From Neorhizobium galegae (GTDB taxonomy: Bacteria > Pseudomonadota > Alphaproteobacteria > Rhizobiales > Rhizobiaceae), in assembly GCF_017877135.1 (NCBI RefSeq), contig NZ_JAGIPH010000004.1, positions 124,001-188,000 of the forward strand: a stretch of 64,000 nt of DNA, given 5' to 3'. The notes beneath the pieces are model-generated. The model did no database searches, was not told the origin of the DNA, and saw only the letters and a program-made list of their open reading frames with translations. How positions within the stretch are numbered: the first letter of the stretch is position 1; every line of letters starts with the position of its first letter. A program made the position numbers and the translations under genes. Of this stretch, positions 17,167-24,717 are shown piece after piece.

Positions 17167-18176
17167 CACGCGACTTCCACCATGGCCTTGACGACGCCGG
17201 CTGCCGGATCGGTCAGCCCGGCAAACTGCTCCGGCACCTGAGACAGCGACATGCGGTGGGTAATCAGCGCATCCGGCACATGGCCGGCGCGCATCGCTGC
17301 CATCACATGATGGAAATCGGCAGCCGTTGCATTGCGGCTGCCGAGCAGCGTGGTTTCGCGCTTGTGGAATTCCGGATCGGAAAAGGTGATGTTGGAGGCC
17401 ACGATGGACACCAGCACATAGGTGCCGGCATGGGCGACAAAGCCGAAGCCGCGCTCGATGGCCTTCGGGTTGCCCGTTGCATCAAACACCGTTTCGAAGA
17501 AATTGCCGTCGGTGATGGCCGACAGCTGCTCTACGTCGCCTTCACCCAGCATGACGGTGGAGGTGATGCCGAGATGGCGTTCGGCAAAGTCCAGCCGGTC
17601 GCGCCGGCTGTCGATCAGGGTGACATCAGCCCCCTCCATCCTGGCAAAAACGGCAACCGCAAGGCCGATCGGGCCGGCGCCCGCAATCAGCACTTTCTCA
17701 CCGGAACGGGTCTTGGCCCGGGCCACGGCATGGGCGCCGATCGCCAGAAACTCCACCATCGCCGCCTGGTCGAGCGACAGCCCGTCCGCCTTCAGAAGGA
17801 ACTCGGCCGGCAGGCAGAGATATTCCGTCATGCCGCCATCGCGGTGAACGCCGAGCACGCCGATATTGCGGCAGCAATTGGTGCGCCCCTTCAGGCAGGC
17901 ATCACAATGGCCGCAGGACATATAGGGGATGATGGCCACCGTATCGCCGGCCGAAAGACCGCTGCCGTCCGGGGCTTCCTCCACCGTTGCCGCCAGCTCA
18001 TGACCCATCACCCGCGGATAGGAGAGATAGGGCTGGTTTCCGGTAAAGATGTGCAGGTCGGTGCCGCAGACGCCGACGCGGCGGATTTTGACAAGCGCTT
18101 CGCCCGCAGCGGGAACGGGCTTCTGACGCTCTGTGGCGATGAGGGTGCCGGGAGTATCGCAAACAATTGTTAGCAT
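17166..18176 (-). CDS. Zinc-binding alcohol dehydrogenase, probable L-galactonate 5-dehydrogenase
   Basis: A 336-residue medium-chain dehydrogenase. Catalytic zinc ligands include Cys37 (VCGTD) and His59-Glu60 (GHE). The structural zinc set is Cys88, Cys91, Cys94 and Cys102. The Rossmann motif GAGPIG is at 166-171. It resembles E. coli LgoD (YjjN), which oxidises L-galactonate to D-tagaturonate, and that fits the UxaB-like gene coupled directly downstream. Sorbitol/threonine-type dehydrogenases look similar, so the substrate is inferred from the pathway logic. Confidence 0.8.
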   Translation of the reverse strand: MLTIVCDTPGTLIATERQKPVPAAGEALVKIRRVGVCGTDLHIFTGNQPYLSYPRVMGHELAATVEEAPDGSGLSAGDTVAIIPYMSCGHCDACLKGRTNCCRNIGVLGVHRDGGMTEYLCLPAEFLLKADGLSLDQAAMVEFLAIGAHAVARAKTRSGEKVLIAGAGPIGLAVAVFARMEGADVTLIDSRRDRLDFAERHLGITSTVMLGEGDVEQLSAITDGNFFETVFDATGNPKAIERGFGFVAHAGTYVLVSIVASNITFSDPEFHKRETTLLGSRNATAADFHHVMAAMRAGHVPDALITHRMSLSQVPEQFAGLTDPAAGVVKAMVEVA

Positions 18177-18188
18177 TGACTTACCTAT

Positions 18189-19019
18189 TCAGCCGATGGA
18201 AGGCCCGTTCAAGCGATAGAAGGACTGGGCGTTCTGCCCGAAAACGAAAGCATGATGGCTTGCCGGAACCATGTCGCGGCACTGGTCGAACCAGCCTTGA
18301 TAGTCGCCGGCCAGGCGCACGACCGGCCAGTCGCTTCCCCAGATGACGCCTTCGGCGCCAAACAGATCCAGGATGGTCTCACCATAGGGACGCACCGCCT
18401 CGGGCTTCTGGTCGCCAGCTTCGGTAAGCAGCCCCGAAAGCTTGCAGGACACATTGGGGAGGGCCGCAAGATCGGCCATGGCCGCGCGCCATTCGACAAA
18501 GCGCCCCCTGGCGATCTCGGGCTTTGCGCCATGGTCGATGACGATGCGCAGGTCCGGATGGCGATCGGCAAAGACAACGAGATGCGGCAGGTGTTTGGGG
18601 AAGACGAGCGCGTCGAAGGCGAGGTCTGCCGCAACCATGGCCGCAACCGCCGGGTCGAGCGCCGGATCGGTGATCCACTGGTCGTCGGAAAGGCCCTGCA
18701 GCATTGGGCGCAGTCCCTTCAGCTTTTCATGGGTCGCAAGGCGGGCGATGGCATCCGGCGCATCGGGTGCTTTGAGATCCGTCCAGCCGACGACACCGAG
18801 GATGAAATCGTGCCGGTCGGCGAGATCCAGCATGAAGGCCGTGTCGGCGTCGCTCTCCATGGTCTGGACCAGCACCGTGCCATCGATGCCGCAGGCGGCA
18901 AGCAGCGGCTTCAGGTCGTCCGGCGCAAAATCCCGGTAAATGGCCGCAAGCTCTGCCGGCGGCCATTCGCCAGCCCGCTCCGCCAATCGCCAGAAATGCT
19001 GATGGGCGTCGATGCGCAT
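18189..19019 (-). CDS. L-fucono/L-galactono-lactonase (amidohydrolase family, COG3618)
   Basis: A 276-residue TIM-barrel metal-dependent hydrolase with the N-terminal metal motif DAHQHFW (His6, His8). COG3618 members next to L-fucose dehydrogenases hydrolyse L-fucono-1,5-lactone to L-fuconate, and such enzymes also accept L-galactono-lactone. It starts four bases after the stop of the aldo/keto reductase gene, which would supply the lactone. I chose the ATG at 19019 because the protein then begins directly with the barrel motif; AAGGGG lies upstream. Confidence 0.85.
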   Translation of the reverse strand: MRIDAHQHFWRLAERAGEWPPAELAAIYRDFAPDDLKPLLAACGIDGTVLVQTMESDADTAFMLDLADRHDFILGVVGWTDLKAPDAPDAIARLATHEKLKGLRPMLQGLSDDQWITDPALDPAVAAMVAADLAFDALVFPKHLPHLVVFADRHPDLRIVIDHGAKPEIARGRFVEWRAAMADLAALPNVSCKLSGLLTEAGDQKPEAVRPYGETILDLFGAEGVIWGSDWPVVRLAGDYQGWFDQCRDMVPASHHAFVFGQNAQSFYRLNGPSIG

Positions 19020-19023
19020 GCGA

Positions 19024-20037
19024 TCAGGCCCCTTGTCCTGGGACGGGAGCACCCTCGGCGATCAGGCCGCGCTGCTTGAGCGCCGACCAGAAGGAGGCGG
19101 GGATTTCCTCCTCGAACCAGGCCGTGTTGGCGGTCAGCTGGTCGCGGTTGCGCGCGCCGGAAACGATGGTGAGGGCGGCCGGGTGCGCCAGCGGAAACTG
19201 CAGGGCTGCGGCCTGCAGAGTCACGCCTTCGGCAGCGCAGGCCTCGTGGAGAGCGTCGACGCGGGCCAGCATCTCCGGCGGGGCATCGGCATAGTTGAAT
19301 TTGCGATTGCCGGCGAGGATGCCGGAATTGAAGGCCCCGGCAATCACGATGCCGACGCCCTTTTCAGCGCAGCGATCCATGAAGGCAAGGCTCTGCTGCT
19401 CGAGAAGCGTGTAGCGGCCGGCCAGCATGCAGATATCGATTTCGGCGACTTCCATCGCGTCACGGATGATTTCCCATTCGTTGACGCCAAGGCCGATGGC
19501 CTTGGTCGCGCCTTCCTCGCGCAGCTTTGCAAGCGCGCGAAAACCGCCGCCGTCGGTCAGCTGGCTCCAGTAATGCGCGTGCTTGTCGCCATGCGTCACG
19601 CTGCCGATATCGTGGATATAGAGAATGTCGGGCGCCAGAATGCCGAGCCGCTGCTGGCTGGCCTCGAAGGAGCGCATCACGCCGTCATAGGTGTAGTCAT
19701 AGACCGGGCGGAAGGGCAGGGGCTCGACATAGCCCTCTTCTTCCGCGCCAACCGTCGGGTCCGGCGTCATCACGCGTCCAACCTTGGTGCTGACCACATA
19801 GTCTTCGCGGGCAAAATCGGTGAGCATGGTGCCGAGCCGACGCTCGGACCGGGTGAAACCGTAATAGGGCGCCGTATCGAAATAGCGGATGCCGGAATCC
19901 CAGGCCGCCTTAAAGGCGCCGGCGGATTCCTCGTAGGGCGTGACGCGGTAAAGATTGCCCATCTGGGCGCAGCCAAGGCCCATGCCGGTCAGGGAAACGC
20001 CCGTGCGGGCATGCGTGTGCTGGTGGGTAACCTTCAT
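19024..20037 (-). CDS. L-fucose/L-galactose 1-dehydrogenase (aldo/keto reductase)
   Basis: A 337-residue aldo/keto reductase of the D-threo-aldose/L-fucose dehydrogenase group. The catalytic tetrad is visible as Asp54 and Tyr59 (YFDTAPYYG), Lys85 (STKVGR) and His142 (YIHDIG). It oxidises L-fucose, and commonly L-galactose, to the aldonolactone, the common first step for both branches of this cluster. The ATG at 20037 is preceded by AGGCAGGA. A strong hairpin separates it from the binding-protein gene upstream. Confidence 0.87.
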   Translation of the reverse strand: MKVTHQHTHARTGVSLTGMGLGCAQMGNLYRVTPYEESAGAFKAAWDSGIRYFDTAPYYGFTRSERRLGTMLTDFAREDYVVSTKVGRVMTPDPTVGAEEEGYVEPLPFRPVYDYTYDGVMRSFEASQQRLGILAPDILYIHDIGSVTHGDKHAHYWSQLTDGGGFRALAKLREEGATKAIGLGVNEWEIIRDAMEVAEIDICMLAGRYTLLEQQSLAFMDRCAEKGVGIVIAGAFNSGILAGNRKFNYADAPPEMLARVDALHEACAAEGVTLQAAALQFPLAHPAALTIVSGARNRDQLTANTAWFEEEIPASFWSALKQRGLIAEGAPVPGQGA

Positions 20038-20062
20038 GACATCCTGCCTTCCGTGTGAGAAG

Positions 20063-20086
20063 GGACGCGCGGACAACCGCGCGTCC
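20063..20086 (-). terminator. Intercistronic hairpin after the sugar-binding protein gene
   Basis: A perfect 10-bp inverted repeat, GGACGCGCGG with CCGCGCGTCC, around a four-base loop. It starts 14 bases after the stop of the sugar-binding protein gene and lies before the dehydrogenase. No T-run follows. Like the hairpin at 1972-1997 it probably stabilises the upstream mRNA or attenuates readthrough, so that transport proteins exceed the enzymes. The function is inferred. Confidence 0.55.
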
Positions 20087-20100
20087 GTATGCTTTTAAGC

Positions 20101-21042
20101 TCAGTAGAGAACGTTCTTGGCTTCCGGCTTGTCGATATTGTCCTTGGTGACGACGACCACACCGGTATCGACGAACTTCTCGACCTTTTCCTTCTTGAGG
20201 AGCTTGGACACGGTCTTCACGCCGAGTTCGCCCATCTGGAACGAGCCCTGCACGGCAATGGCCGACAGCGTTCCATCCTTGACGAATTCCTGCAGGTCCT
20301 GATTGCCGTCAAAGCCGACGGCGACGACCTTGCCGGCCTTGCCGGCCTGCTTGATGGCGCGGCCCATGCCGATGGCGGTCGGCTCGTTGGCGCCGAAGAT
20401 GCCCTTGAGGTCGGCATTGGCAGCCAGCACGTCGGTCGTCTGGTTGAGCGCCGTTGCCATCTGCGACTGCGAGTAATAGGGGCCGACGATCTGCAGCTTG
20501 GAATTGGCCTTGATGTAATCGGTAAAGCCGCCGACGCGACCGATTTCCGAACCGGCACCGGCCACATAGGACATGACGGCGATCTTGCCTTCCTTGCCGA
20601 CCTTGTCGATCAGCGCCTGGGCGGCGAGTTCGCCGGCCTTGCGGTTGTCGGTGGCCAGGAACGACTGGTAATACTGCTCGGCGCCCTTGGCGAGCATCGA
20701 GTCGACGATCACCACCGGAATGCGGGCTTCCCAGGCCTTCTTCACGGCAGGCACCAGCGCATCCGGATCGGACGGGGCGAGCACGATGCCGGCCACGCCG
20801 CGGTTGACGGCATTTTCCACCATGTTGACCTGGTCGGCGATGGCCGATTCCGAGGCCGGACCCTGGAAGGTCATTGTATTGCCGGCGCCGACCTCCTTCA
20901 TGGCGGCATCGGCACCCTTCTGGACGTTCTGCCAGAAGGTCGAGTTGACCGTCTTCACGATGACCGCGATCTCGGCGGCCTGCACGGATGCAGCCGAAAG
21001 CATGATCACCGATGTCAGCAATGCTGTTGCAAGCTTTTTCAT
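20101..21042 (-). CDS. Periplasmic sugar-binding protein (ribose/fructose type)
   Basis: A 313-residue precursor of the Peripla_BP_4 family. Residues 1 to about 22 form a Sec signal peptide ending in the region VQAAEIAVIVKTVNSTFWQN. The mature fold matches ribose/fructose-type binding proteins. Two in-frame ATGs lie six bases apart; AGGAGG directly abuts the first, so the second (21042, starting MKKLATALL) has the proper spacing. The operon context points to L-fucose and/or L-galactose as ligand. Confidence 0.88.
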   Translation of the reverse strand: MKKLATALLTSVIMLSAASVQAAEIAVIVKTVNSTFWQNVQKGADAAMKEVGAGNTMTFQGPASESAIADQVNMVENAVNRGVAGIVLAPSDPDALVPAVKKAWEARIPVVIVDSMLAKGAEQYYQSFLATDNRKAGELAAQALIDKVGKEGKIAVMSYVAGAGSEIGRVGGFTDYIKANSKLQIVGPYYSQSQMATALNQTTDVLAANADLKGIFGANEPTAIGMGRAIKQAGKAGKVVAVGFDGNQDLQEFVKDGTLSAIAVQGSFQMGELGVKTVSKLLKKEKVEKFVDTGVVVVTKDNIDKPEAKNVLY

Positions 21043-21133
21043 TTCCATCCTCCTAAAATGAAGCGGCCCTTATGGCCCCCTCCCGGGAGATCCCACTCCC
21101 TTGTCTTTTGCGGATAAGGGTCCGCACCCTCTC

Positions 21134-22156
21134 TCATCGGCGGTTGCGCAGCTGGTCGATCCAGACAGTGACCAGAATGACGAGACCGATGATGATCTGC
21201 TGTGTGAAGGCGGAGACGCCGTTCATGTTGAGCCCGTTGCGCAGGATGCCGATGACGAAGGCGCCGATGGCGGTGCCGGAAATCGTGCCGACGCCGCCGA
21301 TGAGCGACGTGCCGCCGATGACGGCGCTTGCGATCGCATCCAGTTCGTACATGACACCTTCATTCGGCTGGGCCGTCACGAGGCGCGACATCAGCACGCA
21401 GCCGGTGAGGCCCGCCAGCGTGCCGGAGAGCACATAGGTGAAATTGGTGACGCGGGTGACGTTAACGCCCGACAGGCGCGCCGCATCGACATTCGAGCCG
21501 ACCGCATAGATATGCCGCCCGAGCACCGAGCGGTTCAGCATGAAGGACACCGCAAGCGCGATCACCACCATCAGGACGACCGGATAGGGAATGCCGGGAA
21601 ACACCACGTTCGGAAAACCGTCGTCACCGATCGTGACGATGCGAAACAGCGAGCCGTTGCCGAGTTCGCCAAAGCTTTCGCCAAGGCCGGAGACGGCGCG
21701 CGCGCCGGTGATCTGCAGCGCAACGCCGCGGGCAATCAGCATCATGCCAAGTGTTGCGATGAATGGCGGCAGCTTCATGCGGGTGACGAGAATGCCGTTG
21801 ACCAGACCGCAGGCGGAGCCGGTGAGAATGCCGATCAGCATGCCGATCGGAACCGGCATGCCGAGCTCCTTGACGGCAAGCGCCGCCACCACGCCGGCAA
21901 GCGCCAGGACCGAGCCGACCGAGAGGTCAATGCCACCGGTGATGATGACGCAGGTCGCCCCGATGCCGAGCAGCGCGATCGACGTGACCTGAAGCGCGAT
22001 CGTCATGCCGTTGTTGACGGTGAAGAAGGCATTGCTGGTGCTGGAAAACACCGCGATCAACACGAAGAGGCTGCCAAGGGCGGCAAACTTCTGGATCACA
22101 TCCTTTTGCCGGTCGCTGAGGCGGCGGCTCTTTGGTTCGCTCGGTGTGCTCATCAT
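21134..22156 (-). CDS. Sugar ABC transporter permease (RbsC family)
   Basis: A 340-residue permease of the ribose-type (BPD_transp_2) family with eight or more hydrophobic segments. The family motifs GIDLSVGSVLALAGVVAA and LPPFIATLGMMLIARGVAL are present, as is GGTSLIGGVGTISGTAIGAF near the C terminus. It starts five bases after the ATPase stop. ATGATG gives two possible starts; GAGGA is better spaced for the second (22153). It forms the membrane channel of the cluster's importer, probably as a homodimer. Confidence 0.9.
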   Translation of the reverse strand: MMSTPSEPKSRRLSDRQKDVIQKFAALGSLFVLIAVFSSTSNAFFTVNNGMTIALQVTSIALLGIGATCVIITGGIDLSVGSVLALAGVVAALAVKELGMPVPIGMLIGILTGSACGLVNGILVTRMKLPPFIATLGMMLIARGVALQITGARAVSGLGESFGELGNGSLFRIVTIGDDGFPNVVFPGIPYPVVLMVVIALAVSFMLNRSVLGRHIYAVGSNVDAARLSGVNVTRVTNFTYVLSGTLAGLTGCVLMSRLVTAQPNEGVMYELDAIASAVIGGTSLIGGVGTISGTAIGAFVIGILRNGLNMNGVSAFTQQIIIGLVILVTVWIDQLRNRR

Positions 22157-22161
22157 TGTCC

Positions 22162-23760
22162 TCAATTCGCCGTTCTGGCCTTCGGGCTGTGCCCGTAGCC
22201 GGAGGCGTAACGCATGATTTCTTCCTGGTTGGTCTTTGCCGTCTCCAGGATGCCGGTGATGGTGCCGTTGTGGAAAACCGCGACACGGTCGGTCATGCCC
22301 AGAATTTCCGGCAGTTCCGAACTGATCAGGATGACCCCGATGCCATCGCGCGCAAGCTCGTCCATGATCTTGTAGATGGCGTATTTCGCCCCGACATCGA
22401 TGCCGCGCGTCGGCTCGTCGAAGAAGAGGATGCGCGACTTGCGAAACAGCCACTTGCCGATGATGATCTTCTGCTGGTTGCCGCCCGACAGCAGCCGCAC
22501 CGGCTGACGGATCGAGGGTGTCTTGATGCTCAGGAGATCGACATATTCGTTGGCCACCTCGGCATGACGGCCAAAGTCGATGAGGCCGAAGCGGTTCGAC
22601 AGCTCTTCCATATTGGCAAGCGTCATATTGGCATCGACCGGCATCTTGACGGCGAGCCCCTGCGCCTTGCGGTCTTCCGAGAGATAGGCAAGGCCGCTGG
22701 CGATCGCATCGCGCGGCGAGCGGATCGAAAGCGTCTTGCCACCCATCGTCACCGTGCCGCTGTCCAGCGGATCGGCGCCGAAGATGGCGCGGGCAACTTC
22801 TGTGCGGCCGGCACCCATCAGACCGGCAAAGCCGAGGATCTCGCCGCGCCGCAGCGTGAAGCTGACATTGCGGAAGACGCCGGCGCGGGTGAGGTTGTCG
22901 ACCGAAAAGATCACCTCCTCGGTCGGCGTCGAGGTGCGTTCGGGAAACTTTTCCTCGAGCGACCGGCCGACCATCTTGGCAACGATATCGTCCACCGTCG
23001 TATCGGCAAAATGATCGGTCGCCACATACTGGCCATCGCGCAGCACGGTGACGCGGTCGACGATCTCGGCCATCTCGTCCAGCCGATGCGAGATGTAGAC
23101 GATGCCGACGCCGGAGGCCTTGAGGTCGTGGATCACCTTGAACAGAAGGCGCGTTTCCTGCTCGGTCAGCGACGAGGTCGGCTCGTCCATGATCAAAACT
23201 TCGGCATTCAGCGACAGGGCCTTGGCAATTTCCACCATCTGGCACTGGGCAACCGAGAGTTCGCGCACCAGGCGATCCGGCGAGATCGAAACCCCCAGCC
23301 GGTCGAGACAGGCCTGTGCGTCCGCCTTCAGCTTCTTGCGGTCCACGAGAAAACCCCGGCGGGGTTCGCGGGCGAGATAGATGTTTTCCGCCACCGTCAT
23401 GTGCGGCACCAGGTTCAGTTCCTGGTGGATGATGGCAATGCCAATGTTTTCCGCTTCGAGCGGCGAGGAGAAGCTGCGCTCGACGCCCTTGTAGACGATG
23501 CGGCCGGAGGTCGGCGTGTAGACGCCGCTGATGATTTTCATCAGCGTGGACTTGCCGGCGCCGTTCTCGCCGCAGACCGCATGCACCTCGCCACGGTGTA
23601 AGTCAAAGCTTACGTCAGCCAGGGCCCGGACGCTTGGAAACTCCTTGGAAATGTTTTGAAGGCTGAGAAGCGGCGCGCCTCCTGCATCACCCGCATGGCG
23701 TGCAGAGGCCGCAGCTGCGCGGGGTGTCGCGTTGACGGAATTGATCTCGCCGCTGTGCAT
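22162..23760 (-). CDS. Sugar ABC transporter ATP-binding protein (RbsA family, two ABC domains)
   Basis: A 532-residue RbsA/XylG-type ATPase with two fused nucleotide-binding domains. Walker A of the first is GENGAGKST at 64-72. The second is degenerate, GLMGAGRTE, as is normal for this family. Both signature motifs occur (ELSVAQCQ and LLSGGNQQK). The ATG at 23760 has GAGGACTTCA upstream; the roughly 30 preceding in-frame residues look non-coding. It is the first gene of the ten-gene minus-strand operon. Its promoter region carries putative GntR sites. Confidence 0.91.
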   Translation of the reverse strand: MHSGEINSVNATPRAAAASARHAGDAGGAPLLSLQNISKEFPSVRALADVSFDLHRGEVHAVCGENGAGKSTLMKIISGVYTPTSGRIVYKGVERSFSSPLEAENIGIAIIHQELNLVPHMTVAENIYLAREPRRGFLVDRKKLKADAQACLDRLGVSISPDRLVRELSVAQCQMVEIAKALSLNAEVLIMDEPTSSLTEQETRLLFKVIHDLKASGVGIVYISHRLDEMAEIVDRVTVLRDGQYVATDHFADTTVDDIVAKMVGRSLEEKFPERTSTPTEEVIFSVDNLTRAGVFRNVSFTLRRGEILGFAGLMGAGRTEVARAIFGADPLDSGTVTMGGKTLSIRSPRDAIASGLAYLSEDRKAQGLAVKMPVDANMTLANMEELSNRFGLIDFGRHAEVANEYVDLLSIKTPSIRQPVRLLSGGNQQKIIIGKWLFRKSRILFFDEPTRGIDVGAKYAIYKIMDELARDGIGVILISSELPEILGMTDRVAVFHNGTITGILETAKTNQEEIMRYASGYGHSPKARTAN

Positions 23761-23821
23761 TGAAGTCCTCCTCGCGCATCCTGCGCCGTCGATCCAGCTC
23801 CACCCGTCGACTGCGGGCCTA

Positions 23822-23850
23822 TTGGTAGGCGGCCTTGCCAAACTGGTCAA
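23822..23850 (-). promoter_or_regulatory. Putative promoter of the L-fucose/L-galactose operon
   Basis: On the minus strand TTGACC (23845-23850) and TACCAA (23822-23827) are separated by 17 bases. The -35 hexamer lies inside one copy of the TGGTNNNGCCA operator (23844-23854), which would let a GntR repressor block RNA polymerase. The -10 match is weak, so this is tentative. Confidence 0.4.
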
Positions 23851-23854
23851 GCCA
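23844..23854. promoter_or_regulatory. Putative FadR/GntR operator, copy 1
   Basis: TGGTCAAGCCA, an interrupted palindrome of form TGGTNNNGCCA. It is close to TGGTNNNACCA, the known site type of PdhR and LldR, which belong to the same FadR subfamily. It overlaps the predicted -35 of the transport operon. Confidence 0.55.
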
Positions 23855-23922
23855 ATTTCTCGACGAGAGGGTTTTGATTGCTGGTAATCGTCCTATTGCA
23901 CTGTATTTGCAGTATAAATTAT

Positions 23923-23933
23923 TGGTCTTGCCA
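23923..23933. promoter_or_regulatory. Putative FadR/GntR operator, copy 2
   Basis: TGGTCTTGCCA, with flanks AT and GT. It is the second copy of TGGTNNNGCCA in the divergent region and lies 48 bases before the gntR start codon. Confidence 0.55.
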
Positions 23934-23952
23934 GTTTTGGGGTGATTGCCTA

Positions 23953-23963
23953 TGGTAAGGCCA
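23953..23963. promoter_or_regulatory. Putative FadR/GntR operator, copy 3
   Basis: TGGTAAGGCCA, the third copy of TGGTNNNGCCA. It begins 30 bases (about three helix turns) after copy 2 and 18 bases before the gntR start. This suggests autoregulation and binding of two dimers on the same face of the helix. Confidence 0.5.
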
Positions 23964-23980
23964 ATCAGAAGCGAGTGGTG

Positions 23981-24676
23981 ATGAACGGGTTCAGAACGAC
24001 GGAGCGCAGGCTCTATCAGCAGGTGGCGGATCAGATCCGTGGGCTCATCCAGGCGGGCCAGTTCAGGCTTGGCCAGCGCCTGCCCTCGGAGCGCGAACTC
24101 GCCCTGCAACTCGGTGTATCCCGCCCATCCCTGCGCGAGGCCCTGATCGCTTTGGAAATCGACGGCACGGTCGAGATCCGCATGGGCTCGGGCATCTATC
24201 TCGTGGCAAACACGGAACGACGGGCCGCCACATCCGCCTCGATGGGGGAGAGCCCGGTTGAGCTGATGCAGGCGCGCGCTGCCGTCGAAAGCGCGGTCAT
24301 CGTGCTCGCCTCGTCGCGCATGACGACCGAGTGCCTGAAAACCCTTCGTCAGATCCTGGACGGCATGGCCGCCGAAATTGCCGAAGGACGCAAGCCCGTG
24401 GAGCACGACCGTCAGTTCCACCTGACGATCGCCAGCCAGTCGGGCAACGGGGTCCTGGCACGTCTGGTGGGCGAACTCTTCGACGATCGCCACAGCCCCC
24501 TGTCGACGCAATTGCGCGAGCATTTCGAGACGCCGGACACCTGGAGCATGGCGCTCTTTGAACACGAACAGATCTACACGGCGCTGGAGGGGCGTGATTC
24601 ATTGCTGGCACAGGCGATGATGCATGCCCATCTGGAGGAATCGAAGCGCCGCTGGCTGGATAGCGAACCGCGTTGA
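23981..24676 (+). CDS. FadR-subfamily GntR transcriptional regulator of the sugar cluster
   Basis: A 231-residue regulator. The N-terminal winged helix-turn-helix includes RLPSERELALQLGVSRPSLREALIALE, followed by the all-helical FCD effector domain. It is transcribed divergently from the import and catabolic operon and 41 bases upstream of altronate dehydratase. It therefore probably represses both arms and responds to a sugar acid. I chose the ATG at 23981; a GTG at 23942 is in frame but would include the third operator copy in the coding region. Its ribosome binding site is weak. Confidence 0.87.
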   Translation: MNGFRTTERRLYQQVADQIRGLIQAGQFRLGQRLPSERELALQLGVSRPSLREALIALEIDGTVEIRMGSGIYLVANTERRAATSASMGESPVELMQARAAVESAVIVLASSRMTTECLKTLRQILDGMAAEIAEGRKPVEHDRQFHLTIASQSGNGVLARLVGELFDDRHSPLSTQLREHFETPDTWSMALFEHEQIYTALEGRDSLLAQAMMHAHLEESKRRWLDSEPR

Positions 24677-24717
24677 TCGCGATGATTTTCCAAGACGACC
24701 TCCAGGGAGGAGGAGAC

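Noticed and set aside
21134..23245. A 703-residue reading of the sugar permease gene with a long N-terminal extension
   Set aside because: The extension overlaps the ATPase gene in another frame; the permease clearly begins at MMSTPSEP, five bases after the ATPase stop and behind GAGGA.
22132..23601. A 489-residue plus-strand open frame opposite the RbsA-type ATPase gene
   Set aside because: It is the antisense shadow of a gene with two complete ABC signatures; it has no recognisable domain and no ribosome binding site.
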